Positions 44,706 through 53,389 of a stretch of 64,000 bases of DNA are shown here, one piece after another (the stretch's first letter is position 1; every line of letters starts with the position of its first letter). The notes under the pieces were generated by a model. That model did no database searches. It had not been told where the DNA came from and saw only the letters and a list, made by a program, of their open reading frames with translations. The position numbers and the translations under genes are program-made. Source of the DNA: Corallincola platygyrae (GTDB taxonomy: Bacteria; Pseudomonadota; Gammaproteobacteria; Enterobacterales; Neiellaceae); the NCBI RefSeq assembly GCF_039544265.1, contig NZ_BAABLI010000014.1:186001-250000 (forward strand), given 5' to 3'.

Positions 44706-45521
44706 TTACGGCAGCGCATCAGCTGTAACGCCTAAAGCCTCTAAGGCATCGAGATCTGGCAGCCAGGAATCTGCAGGCGGAATAACCAAGGTCGTAATGG
44801 TTCGAAATTCAGCTTCAGGTAAGCGGTTTAGAGGCAGGCGTTCCTCTCGATGTCCCTCAATCGGCAGAACTGCAGCTTCGTACAAAATGACTTCATGGTC
44901 TGCTGGGTACCATCTTTTCAGCTTTTCAACCAGAGCCCGCACATTCTCTGGCTGGGTGTGAAATTTTTTACAGGAAAGGTCACCAACAACGCCAACTTGC
45001 CATAAAATCAAAGTTGAACTTGGGTCCAGAGGCCGGTCATAGACCAAAAACTGAGTAGCCTCATAGGCTTGAATACCATACAGACCAGGATCAATGCAAA
45101 GATCAGCATACAAACAGGCATCAGCAGAGATAGCCGGTTCCATTATTGCCTCATAGCCTTCTTGCCTGGCTTTTTTAACAGCCGCATGGGTTACATCAGC
45201 AAAAACGCCTGGGTGGCCATAAAAAATCGCACAGACTCGCTTGCCCATCCTTAAAGGCGCCAAAATGGCATCTTCCATTTCTTGATAAGTTTGACGCCTG
45301 TCTTTTTCACCATCTTTGCCATAGAACTGAGACAGGTTTATCAGGTCAGGATACTTTTGTTGTAACCAGCACAGTGAAAAATCATCCATCATTGCCAGTA
45401 TCACGTCGGCCTGATCCAATTCGGTTTGAACCCTGCCTGTCATGTGTCGCCCGAGCTGTATGCCGGTCCCGGTGATAACGAGCCGCGCTTCAGGTTTCTG
45501 CGGGTGCTTGCTGCTTTCCAT
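44706..45521 (-). CDS. Borosin-type alpha-N-methyltransferase (tetrapyrrole-methylase fold)
   Basis: A 271-residue SAM-dependent enzyme of the tetrapyrrole methylase superfamily. It reads like the catalytic domain of borosin peptide-backbone methylases: VITGTGI (15-21), MTGRVQTELDQADVIL, YGKD...RRQTYQEM (67-82), IFYGHPGVF (99-107), ISADACLYADLCIDP (131-145), YEATQFLVYDRPLDP, LILWQVGVVGD and TTLVIPP. R75 and Y79 keep the Arg-x3-Tyr spacing of the catalytic pair I recall from OphMA. Unlike the fungal fused proteins it has no peptide tail, so it should act in trans, as SonM does on SonA. The start lies inside the 3' end of the GGDEF gene (32-base overlap). Corrin or porphyrin methylation is unlikely, as no such pathway genes are near. 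Confidence 0.87.
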   Translation of the reverse strand: MESSKHPQKPEARLVITGTGIQLGRHMTGRVQTELDQADVILAMMDDFSLCWLQQKYPDLINLSQFYGKDGEKDRRQTYQEMEDAILAPLRMGKRVCAIFYGHPGVFADVTHAAVKKARQEGYEAIMEPAISADACLYADLCIDPGLYGIQAYEATQFLVYDRPLDPSSTLILWQVGVVGDLSCKKFHTQPENVRALVEKLKRWYPADHEVILYEAAVLPIEGHREERLPLNRLPEAEFRTITTLVIPPADSWLPDLDALEALGVTADALP

Positions 45522-47292
45522 CTAATCCCTGTTCCATGATCAAAAGGTCCCTATACAGGGAGATACGGTTTCTACCATTGTTCTTTGAGGCATAAAGCGC
45601 CTTGTCAGCTTCTTCTACCAAGCTCGAGAGCCCTATGTGACGCCCTTCAGAGATTGAAATACCAAAACTCAGTGTCACGGTAACATCTCGCTCTCCTGCG
45701 TTGACCGGTTGCAGTGACTCGCGACAACGTTCTGCTATGTGGATGGCTTGAGAGTAGTTTGCTCGAGGTAAGAACATAACAAACTCCTCACCTCCTGCCC
45801 TCGCCAGTATATCGTGACCGCGCAAACCTTGCTTAAGCTGATTTGCAACTGCCTGAAGCACTCTATCTCCGACACGATGACCATAACTGTCATTTACCTG
45901 TTTGAAATGGTCGATGTCAGCCATAACCACCGCAAATGGCTCTCCGCAGGCAATACTGCTTTTGAGTAACTTCTCACCATGGTCATAAGCGTGGCGGCGA
46001 TTAAAGACTTTTGTAAGACCATCAACCTCAGAAAGCTGGCGATAATAGTCGTTGCGCATCCGATACCTAGCTAACACTAATACCAAGACAATCATTACTA
46101 ACGCCGCGACAACCAGAAAAGCAGCTAACAGCCAGCGTTGTTGATTTATTGATTGCTCTCTCAGGGTAAGAAGGGTTTTGTCTTTCTCCAGTATCTCTAC
46201 CTGTTGGGCCTGTTGTTCCGTTTCAAATTCAGTCTGAAGATAAGCCATTCGAAGAGACTTATCGTCATCCATTACTGTCTTAACAGCTGCCATGTATTGC
46301 TTGTAATAGATAATCGCTTCCTGATATTCGCCGACATCTTCGCTCAGCCCCGCGATCAGTAAAAAGCTATCTCGTAATTCATCCCATAGGTTGTTTTCCA
46401 TGGCATCGGGTATCACGCTTAACAAATAGTTTCTTGCTTCATCCGTTCTGCTCAATGACGCCATTAAAGAACCGATTTGAAGACGCGCATTCAACATCCC
46501 ATAGCGGTACCCAAGTGCATCAAACTCTGCCTCTGCCTTCTGAAACTCCTCTAACGCTTGTTTGAGTGCGTACCTTTCTATATAGACGCGTGCGATGACC
46601 ATATGCGCGTTTGCTGCCAACAATCTTTGCGCCGCCAGATTGCATATTCCTAACTGCTTTTGTGCTGCTCTGAACGCAGCATCTGCTCTTCCCATTTGGG
46701 AGTATACAACTGAAACACTGTCGGCGGCCTGACACTTAATGACATCGTTAATCTGTGGCGCAGATTCAATCAATGCCACTGCTTGCTCAACGTATTGGAT
46801 TGACTTCTCGTGAGCTTCAGCTCTTGAGAAAAGGTCGCTTGCCAGTAGTAATATTTCGATTCGAGCTTCGTTTGAAGCAACTTTAGGAAGCATCTGTAGC
46901 GCATAGTTTAGATAACTGAATGCGCGAGCATAATCACTCTCCAAATCAGCAATTTGACTAAGTAAATGATACGCTTTAAGTTCTGTTTCGGACTTTAGGT
47001 CACGATAGAAAAGCTCTGACAAAATCAACTTTGCAGACTCATATTGGCCAAGTATCGCTGCTTGATGGGCTTGTAGAAGTGCTAGTCTGGATTGCTGATA
47101 AGTGGTCAATTGATTCGACTGACTTAATTCGCTAATGATTGCAGACACCAACTCTGGAGAAGTTAACCGACGGCTCTCGGCTTCCTTAAGGCGTGCTTCT
47201 ATATCCTCAGCAGTAACCTGAAATGAAAAAGGCAGTATTAAAACTAACACTGCCAATATACGGAAGGCACAGAGCCCTCGTAAAATCATCAT
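45490..47292 (-). CDS. TPR-transmembrane-GGDEF diguanylate cyclase in the borosin operon
   Basis: A 600-residue protein: signal peptide (about 1-28), periplasmic TPR repeats (about 40-370), a coiled coil, one membrane segment (WLLAAFLVVAALVMIVLVLVL, about 388-408, in parts) and a cytoplasmic GGDEF domain (about 425-585). The active motif is GGEEF, and an RxxD inhibitory site (RGHD) lies five residues before it, so it should make c-di-GMP with product feedback. Its ATG overlaps the precursor stop (ATGA), and its 3' end overlaps the methyltransferase start, so the three are one translation-coupled operon. Confidence 0.92.
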   Translation of the reverse strand: MMILRGLCAFRILAVLVLILPFSFQVTAEDIEARLKEAESRRLTSPELVSAIISELSQSNQLTTYQQSRLALLQAHQAAILGQYESAKLILSELFYRDLKSETELKAYHLLSQIADLESDYARAFSYLNYALQMLPKVASNEARIEILLLASDLFSRAEAHEKSIQYVEQAVALIESAPQINDVIKCQAADSVSVVYSQMGRADAAFRAAQKQLGICNLAAQRLLAANAHMVIARVYIERYALKQALEEFQKAEAEFDALGYRYGMLNARLQIGSLMASLSRTDEARNYLLSVIPDAMENNLWDELRDSFLLIAGLSEDVGEYQEAIIYYKQYMAAVKTVMDDDKSLRMAYLQTEFETEQQAQQVEILEKDKTLLTLREQSINQQRWLLAAFLVVAALVMIVLVLVLARYRMRNDYYRQLSEVDGLTKVFNRRHAYDHGEKLLKSSIACGEPFAVVMADIDHFKQVNDSYGHRVGDRVLQAVANQLKQGLRGHDILARAGGEEFVMFLPRANYSQAIHIAERCRESLQPVNAGERDVTVTLSFGISISEGRHIGLSSLVEEADKALYASKNNGRNRISLYRDLLIMEQGLDGKQQAPAET

Positions 47293-47507
47293 TTTTGAGC
47301 GTAAGATTTGATCGTTTTATCCGGGTTTGCTTTAGCATTCATACCCGTCATTTGCTCAAGAGCAGCGACATTTTTTGCTAGAACAAGGGCTCGTTCTTCT
47401 TCGCTTAACCCCGCAGCTTTCATTACCTTTTCAGGGGCATCATAATAGCTATCCGCAAATTCGGCGTCTGCTCCAAGCTTATACATAAAATCTATTAACT
47501 TCGGCAT
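47289..47507 (-). CDS. Candidate split-borosin precursor peptide
   Basis: A 72-residue protein starting MPKLIDFMYKLGADAEF, with GGAGGA placed ideally before ATG at 47507 (a longer frame to 47534 is less likely). Residues 3-50 form a LigA-like helical bundle: LIDFMYKLGADAEF, YYDAPEKVMKAAGLSEEE and LAKNVAALEQM. This is the borosin-binding-domain pattern of split borosin precursors such as Shewanella SonA, with similar total length. Residues 55-72 (GMNAKANPDKTIKSYAQK) are the likely core. Leader/core boundary and modified residues are not visible. It is the first gene of the operon, as expected for a highly made precursor. Confidence 0.78.
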   Translation of the reverse strand: MPKLIDFMYKLGADAEFADSYYDAPEKVMKAAGLSEEERALVLAKNVAALEQMTGMNAKANPDKTIKSYAQK

Positions 47508-47679
47508 AGTTTCCTCCGGCTGGTAAACTTCCATTCATCAGGCGCAATCAAACACGCACACTACTATACTGTGGACTTTTACAAGCTAGCGCCAAATCTC
47601 TCTATCGGCAAGGTATATTTAGAAAAAACTTTTATAATTCAGACGGGTAACAACGTAGACGCATTTTTTTCGTTTTTAG

Positions 47680-49518
47680 CTAAGACGTGAGATTTTCGTG
47701 GGGGTAAGGATGTTGTTGATGAGTCCCGAAAAACTCTACGCGATCTCTTCCCGCCCGCTTTGCTGCATAAAGCGCTTTGTCAGCACGATCCATTAGCAAC
47801 TCTACGGTTAAAGACTCGTCAGCTTTTTCTGTGACAGCGACGCCATAACTTAGGGTTACACTCAGCATCTTACCCTGCTCATGCACAGGCACCATGGACA
47901 ATCGACACCTGTCGACCACCGCTTGGGCTTGTTGTTTTGAAGCTCCGGGCAAAAACAGGGTAAACTCCTCTCCCCCCGTTCGTGCCAATATGTCGTTTTG
48001 CCTGATGCTGGCACGCAGTTGATTTGCAACTTCTTTTAATATGCGGTCACCAGCAGCGTGGCCATAGTTATCGTTGACCTGCTTAAACCAATCAATATCC
48101 GCCATGATCACGGAGAAAGGAGCGCCTCTTTGTTGGTGTGAAGCAAAAAGCTGCTCGGCTATTTCCATCGCATGTCGTCGATTATAGATCTCGGTTAAAC
48201 CATCAACCGACGCCAAATATCTAAACTGATGGCTATGGCTCTTGTAACGCGTCATCATAAAAAACAGTGCGAAACAAATCCCGATTGAGACTGCTAAAAC
48301 GCCGCCAAGGATCCACATTCGGCGGGTGTTGGCTTCTTGTCGTAACTGGGCGAGCTGCTGCTCTTTTTCAAGCATTGCAAGTTGCTGGTTTTTTTCATTA
48401 GTTTCAAATTGCGTTTGCAAAAATGCCAGCCGTTGCGCCTTGGAGTCGTCCATAATACGGCGAGATACCATGCGGTGCTCCTTATAGTATTTGGCTACTG
48501 CAGCGTGATTCCCCTTCTTTTCTTCCAATTCAGCAGCCAGTAACAAGGCGTCAGCATACTCAACGAGCATTTCATAACGCTGAGCCTCTGGCAGCATTTG
48601 CTGCAGTAACTGCTCAGCGCCATTGTCATTACCCATCAACGACAGCACTTTAGCCAAGCCGAGTTTTGCTTCAATAATTCCCCACCGATACTCAATCTCT
48701 TCAAGGTGCGCCAATCCTTCAAGCATCATTTTGTGCGCCTGAGGATATGCACCTCTGACAATTAATACTTCGGCATACGTATGCTTGGCCATGCCAATAT
48801 AGAGCCCTTCGTTGGCTCTTACACAATACTCCAGTGCCGTCTGGTAAGTACTTTCAACTTCGGCATGTCGTTGCATTGCGCTGTGTATAAACAGAAGTCC
48901 AATCAAAGCATTGCACTGAGCTTTATCAGTACCGAGTTTTTTCGCAACAGCTAAGTCTTTGAGCGCGTACTCTTCTGCTCGCTCGAAGTCGCTGGCGCCA
49001 ATGAATTGCTCTGCCGCGACGTTGTATACCGTGTGCTGTGATTCGATATCGTCAGTAAGCTCTACCAATGGAAGCATTTCGTTCAGATATCTGAATGCCC
49101 TTTCGTAATCACTCTCTACATATGCCATCTGTGACAAGAGTGAGTACGCACGAATCATCTGCTCGGTGTCGACATGGTGATAAAACAAGGAATTGATTTT
49201 TTGCTTCGCATGCTCATACGCGCCATTTAAAACCAATTGATGCGCTTCAACTAACAGCAACCGGTCCCTCTCCTGGGGTGACAACGAATCTCGTTGCGGA
49301 GTTAATTGGGCCACGATCTCTTTTACGCGTGCAGGCTCAGAGAGAGACTTGTTTTCAGCTTCATTGATTAGCGCTTCAAAGTTGCTCGCTCCAAGCGCCA
49401 GAGAGAAGATACCAGATAGGAAAAAGTAAAACGCCACGCACCCAAACGTACGAATGACGCGTAAATTGCGACATTCGAAACTAATGTTTCTATTTTTCAG
49501 TGCTACTGGCTTAATCAT
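47680..49518 (-). CDS. TPR-transmembrane-GGDEF diguanylate cyclase, paralogue 2
   Basis: A 612-residue paralogue of the gene at 45490-47292 with the same layout: N-terminal hydrophobic signal (about 25-45), TPR domain, membrane segment (MWILGGVLAVSIGICFALFF) and GGDEF domain with GGEEF and an RQND inhibitory site. The closing region (TVELLMDRADKALYAAKRAGRDRVEFFG in parts) is intact. It lies 145 bases upstream of the precursor gene in the same direction and may have its own promoter. Tandem duplication with the borosin-operon copy is likely. Confidence 0.92.
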   Translation of the reverse strand: MIKPVALKNRNISFECRNLRVIRTFGCVAFYFFLSGIFSLALGASNFEALINEAENKSLSEPARVKEIVAQLTPQRDSLSPQERDRLLLVEAHQLVLNGAYEHAKQKINSLFYHHVDTEQMIRAYSLLSQMAYVESDYERAFRYLNEMLPLVELTDDIESQHTVYNVAAEQFIGASDFERAEEYALKDLAVAKKLGTDKAQCNALIGLLFIHSAMQRHAEVESTYQTALEYCVRANEGLYIGMAKHTYAEVLIVRGAYPQAHKMMLEGLAHLEEIEYRWGIIEAKLGLAKVLSLMGNDNGAEQLLQQMLPEAQRYEMLVEYADALLLAAELEEKKGNHAAVAKYYKEHRMVSRRIMDDSKAQRLAFLQTQFETNEKNQQLAMLEKEQQLAQLRQEANTRRMWILGGVLAVSIGICFALFFMMTRYKSHSHQFRYLASVDGLTEIYNRRHAMEIAEQLFASHQQRGAPFSVIMADIDWFKQVNDNYGHAAGDRILKEVANQLRASIRQNDILARTGGEEFTLFLPGASKQQAQAVVDRCRLSMVPVHEQGKMLSVTLSYGVAVTEKADESLTVELLMDRADKALYAAKRAGRDRVEFFGTHQQHPYPHENLTS

Positions 49519-49686
49519 TGTCGAGCATTTAGAAAGAAGTTGATGAATTTTACCTAACCGACGTCGCTAAAGACACTCTTGCTTCTCTGAACTTCAGCAC
49601 AAAACCAGATTAATAGCACTTATTCCATACAGCTAGGTGAAAGCGCAACTATCATTAATACGACATCGACAGCTAAGGAAGGATTT

Positions 49687-50109
49687 ATGGCTACACCAAT
49701 TACCAAGGTGATGTGGATAATGAGCACATCAACTGAAGCAGGAGCGGACTCGGAGATGTTTGTAGAGTTACATATCCCTAACCTGGTTACCGCGGAGGAA
49801 CAGATTGCAGGCACGTCAGGTGAAACAAAAATTGTAGAGATTGATGCGTCTGGTGAAATGATGTTGGAGGAGATAACACCATCAGATATTGAACTGTCAG
49901 TTGATGGTGACACCCCATCAAGCTTCAATGCCTGGTTGCCTAGTAGTTGTTTGCTACTCGCTAAGGGCACAGGTACCAACTACCAATTAGTTTGTGCGGT
50001 CCCTAATTGGCCTGCGTCACTTTGGTTCAGCGCCGACCCTTCAGATCACACAGATCCACCTGCAGTCAGTGGCATGCTGACGTTACAAAACGTTCTAGAC
50101 GCCATTTAA
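49687..50109 (+). CDS. Hypothetical protein, 140 residues
   Basis: A plus-strand gene with AAGGAAGG about five bases before the ATG. The protein begins MATPITKVMWIMSTSTEAGADSE and is rich in acidic and hydroxyl residues (pI low), with beta-strand-like stretches VMWIMSTST, MFVELHIPNL, IELSVDG and YQLVCAVPNW. No signal peptide or membrane segment is evident. I do not recognise the family. It is divergent from the GGDEF paralogue and points towards rlmA. Confidence 0.7.
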   Translation: MATPITKVMWIMSTSTEAGADSEMFVELHIPNLVTAEEQIAGTSGETKIVEIDASGEMMLEEITPSDIELSVDGDTPSSFNAWLPSSCLLLAKGTGTNYQLVCAVPNWPASLWFSADPSDHTDPPAVSGMLTLQNVLDAI

Positions 50110-50159
50110 ATGATGGAATGAATCAGCGCATCGCAGTTCTTGTGCTTTTGTGATGCGCT

Positions 50160-51035
50160 CTAACTACTCAATACAAACTTACGAACATGAACGTCTACAG
50201 TCAGGTTTAAACTTGACCGTGACTTGACAGCTTCAATACCGGATCTGGGTGCACGATGCAGGTGTGGCGTCATGCCAAGAAGCTTTTCCAAATATGCTTG
50301 CGATACGTTGTCGACCTGACATTGCCATCTTTCCGTATTTGCAATGGTGAATCCGGCGTTAAGTGCCGACTCACAATCAGGTTCCCGAAACGGCTTGATA
50401 TTGCTGTAGATGACCTTTCTCATTTCTATCAGGTGCTCTGGTCCCGGGTCCAGCATAATCAGGTGGCCGCCGGGCTTAAGCACTTTTTTGAACATCTCGA
50501 AACAGGCAAAGCCAAAAGCACACACAATTAGATCGACTGATTGCTCGGCGAGAGGTAGCTGACTATTGCTTGCTACAAGCCAACGTAAACCAGACTTTCT
50601 TTTTTTACAGGCAGCTTGTATCGCGAACTTTGATATATCTACGCCTATGGCTTGCAGTTCACGGTCATCGTTCGGCAAAGACTCCAATCGTTCAAGTACC
50701 TGGTCCAGGTAGTACCCCTCACCGCAACCAGCATCTAGAACAACAAATGGATTGTTAGCGCAGGAATTCGTTATGACTATTTCGATGCTATCAGCCAGAT
50801 TTGATGCTAATTGCTGATAGAAGCCGGCGGCGAGAAAGTCGCGGCGCATAGCCACCATCTCTTTGCTATCCCCAGGGGCCAGGCTTTTCTTATTCTGTAC
50901 CGGCAACAGGTTTACGTAGCCCATTTTCGCTTGATCAAAATGATGCCCGCCGGCACATCGCCATCCGCCATCGTGCCTGATTAGTGGGTAACCTTCGATT
51001 GGACAAATGAGGTCGTTGAACTCTTGGAGTTTCAT
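50160..51035 (-). CDS. rlmA: 23S rRNA guanine-N1 methyltransferase RlmA
   Basis: A 291-residue RlmA-family enzyme that methylates G745 (E. coli numbering) of 23S rRNA. The N-terminal zinc region reads CPIEGYPLIRHDGGWRCAGGHHFDQAKMGYVNLLPVQNKKS (parts), then GDSKEMVAMRRDFLAAGFY and the SAM motif VLDAGCGEGYYLDQV. The E. coli enzyme has CPLC at the first zinc pair; here it is CPIE, so one ligand differs. The Asp and the Gly-rich SAM loop are intact. Confidence 0.9.
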   Translation of the reverse strand: MKLQEFNDLICPIEGYPLIRHDGGWRCAGGHHFDQAKMGYVNLLPVQNKKSLAPGDSKEMVAMRRDFLAAGFYQQLASNLADSIEIVITNSCANNPFVVLDAGCGEGYYLDQVLERLESLPNDDRELQAIGVDISKFAIQAACKKRKSGLRWLVASNSQLPLAEQSVDLIVCAFGFACFEMFKKVLKPGGHLIMLDPGPEHLIEMRKVIYSNIKPFREPDCESALNAGFTIANTERWQCQVDNVSQAYLEKLLGMTPHLHRAPRSGIEAVKSRSSLNLTVDVHVRKFVLSS

Positions 51036-51092
51036 CTAGAATTAAATGCCTTTAGTTTAAAAGAGGATGATAAGGCTTGTTGCAAGGTGTTA

Positions 51093-51305
51093 TTACCAAA
51101 CAACGTTAGGCGCGTTGTCTCGAAACCAGGTGTTTAACTCTTCGAAAGTGTCGGCCCACTCAACAATCACTGGCGCTTTCATATCCTTGGATTCTGAAAC
51201 AATGATTTCAAAGCCCAGTAAACACAGTTCCGCTTCAACTGTGATGAAACGACCGTGGTGTGTTCCCTCGGAAATCTGACCGATCTTATTGATCTCAATA
51301 TTCAT
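51093..51305 (-). CDS. Conserved hypothetical small protein
   Basis: A 70-residue acidic protein beginning MNIEINKIGQISEGTHHGRFITVEAEL, with GGGGTGA before the ATG. Its beta-rich sequence (IGQISEGTHHGRFITVE, GFEIIVSES) with a final helix (FEELNTWFRDN) resembles small cytoplasmic proteins found in several marine gammaproteobacteria whose function is unknown. Confidence 0.65.
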   Translation of the reverse strand: MNIEINKIGQISEGTHHGRFITVEAELCLLGFEIIVSESKDMKAPVIVEWADTFEELNTWFRDNAPNVVW

Positions 51306-51351
51306 CAGTCACCCCATGTTCAAAAGTCAGAGCTAGAAGTTAACCTCGCTA

Positions 51352-53232
51352 CTATAGCTCTGATTCTACGCGGTTGCGCCCCAACGCCTTCGCTTTATAA
51401 AGTGCGTTGTCCGCACGTTGAATAAGTGCAGATAGCTCTCTGTCAGAGGGTTTAAGCTCAGTTACACCAATGCTGACGGTTACGACTAAATCGTCAGCAG
51501 TAGCTGATTGGTCTGTCTTTTCAATGCGCGCCCGCAGTCGTTCTCCAATAGCCTCCGCCGCATCCAATTTTGCACCTGGCAGCAGCGCGATAAACTCTTC
51601 GCCCCCCGTGCGCCCGACCCTATCCTGTATGCGCACAGCGGAGGAAGCCGCAGGCGCCAATCTTTTCAAAACTTCATCACCTCCGATGTGACCAAAGGTG
51701 TCGTTAATACGTTTAAAATAGTCGACATCAAATACCAAAATTGAGAATGCGCTGTTTTCATCTCTGGCCTGCGATAGGAACGCATTCCCCTGATCCATGA
51801 TGTTTCTACGATTGGGTAATCCAGTCAGTTCATCTGTACAGGCCAACTGATGAAGTCTCTGTTTACTTTTGATTTGGCGAATCGAATATACCACCAGGAC
51901 GAATAGCAATACGCCGCCAAGTAGCATCACTACAGCCTGCCAGCGCTTGCGCTCCTCAAGAGACTCCACTTGTTTTTGCTTAATCAAGGTGTCAGCTTTT
52001 AATCTAATGTTTTCAGCCTCTTTTCTGGCAACGTCAAACTCCACCTGCATTCGGATTGTCTGCTGATTCTTGAGCATTTTATCAAGCATTTTGTGGGTTT
52101 CGTTGTATGCCAGGCTCTCTTGATAAGCCTCTTTCCACAATCCTGAGGCAGCATATGACTTTGCCCGTGATTCCTGTAACCAACTTAGAAAGCGAATATT
52201 TTTCTCTTTCTTAATCTCAGGCTCTGCGGCTGCAAAGTGTGATAGCGCTTTCCGATAGTCTTTTAACTGGTGCTGTGCTCTCCCTTCAAAAAGGTTGATA
52301 AGCCCCCAGTAACTGTTGTCTCCAACCTTCTCGAAAAAGGCTCGAGCTTTGTTCAACTGCTGCAATGCATCATCAGGCTTCCCAAGCAATACGAAGGCAC
52401 CCGCCAAATTTAATCGTGAATTGGCTACACCATGCTCATCCTGTTTGGTTTGGTAGTAATCTAGCGTATCGCTGTATAAGGCCAACGCTTTTTCATACTC
52501 ACCCTGATCCTCAAGTACAAGCCCGATCAGATCCCGGATAACGATTAGCTCCTCATTATTAGCAGATTCTAAATAGATTTTTTCCAGTTGATGGTAATAC
52601 TCCAGCGCTTTACCGAAATCACCAATGCGACGATAAGTGTTGGCGACACTGGCCATATTGCTGTTGCCCCAATAGCTCAATCCCGCCGCTTCGTAATGAT
52701 GTTGTGCTTTGAGAAGATCTGAGAGGCCTAACGCGAGGTCCCCCTGATAGGTTAAAAGTTCTCCCCTTACAGAATACGCATCTGCGATTAGTTGGTCATT
52801 CTTTGAGGTCTCGATTAGCTCTATTGCTTTGTTGTAATCCTCAAGACCACTATCTACATCTCCACCATACTGACGGTACCATCCTCGACATATATGAAAG
52901 TCTGTGTACGCATCCAGGTCACCTGCCATTTCTGCCTGCATGATGTACTGAGTCGCTTTTGCTGCAGCCTCTGCATATTCCATATCTGTCACAGGCTCCA
53001 TTCGCCAGCAGTCCAGCCGTTTCCATCTCATTAAAAGCTGGGGTTCGGTGTCTGGAATAAGCTTGAGTAAGGTGTCAATTTTTCGGTTGAACTCTTCATG
53101 TGACAGATATTTACCACGCTCTAACTCAATTAACTGGCGCTCTAGTTCTGATGGTGTCGCAGCCCAAATGATTGAACTAATGGAGAAAACGCTGAACAGC
53201 GCAATAAAAAGGCGTTTGTAGTGTTTCTTCAA
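51352..53232 (-). CDS. TPR-transmembrane-GGDEF diguanylate cyclase, paralogue 3
   Basis: A 626-residue protein: signal peptide (about 1-25, IWAA), TPR repeats (about 35-390), a coiled coil, one membrane segment (VVMLLGGVLLFVLVVYSI) and a GGDEF domain with RTGGEEF. The RIQD inhibitory site is in the right place. It shares design with the copies at 45490 and 47680 but is more divergent. It forms its own unit, with the histidine kinase upstream on the same strand after a 157-base gap. Confidence 0.92.
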   Translation of the reverse strand: MKKHYKRLFIALFSVFSISSIIWAATPSELERQLIELERGKYLSHEEFNRKIDTLLKLIPDTEPQLLMRWKRLDCWRMEPVTDMEYAEAAAKATQYIMQAEMAGDLDAYTDFHICRGWYRQYGGDVDSGLEDYNKAIELIETSKNDQLIADAYSVRGELLTYQGDLALGLSDLLKAQHHYEAAGLSYWGNSNMASVANTYRRIGDFGKALEYYHQLEKIYLESANNEELIVIRDLIGLVLEDQGEYEKALALYSDTLDYYQTKQDEHGVANSRLNLAGAFVLLGKPDDALQQLNKARAFFEKVGDNSYWGLINLFEGRAQHQLKDYRKALSHFAAAEPEIKKEKNIRFLSWLQESRAKSYAASGLWKEAYQESLAYNETHKMLDKMLKNQQTIRMQVEFDVARKEAENIRLKADTLIKQKQVESLEERKRWQAVVMLLGGVLLFVLVVYSIRQIKSKQRLHQLACTDELTGLPNRRNIMDQGNAFLSQARDENSAFSILVFDVDYFKRINDTFGHIGGDEVLKRLAPAASSAVRIQDRVGRTGGEEFIALLPGAKLDAAEAIGERLRARIEKTDQSATADDLVVTVSIGVTELKPSDRELSALIQRADNALYKAKALGRNRVESEL

Positions 53233-53389
53233 TGGTGTTTACCTGAATACGACAAAACTACTTGCAAGACAGTTAGTAGTTTTAAACATGGCTATCGATT
53301 GCGCATTTTAAGGATTAAACCTCTGGTTTAAAGTCGCTTTGCCAATTAGTTTGCTTTAGCACAACTTATTCTGGTCAATCATCGCTTAC

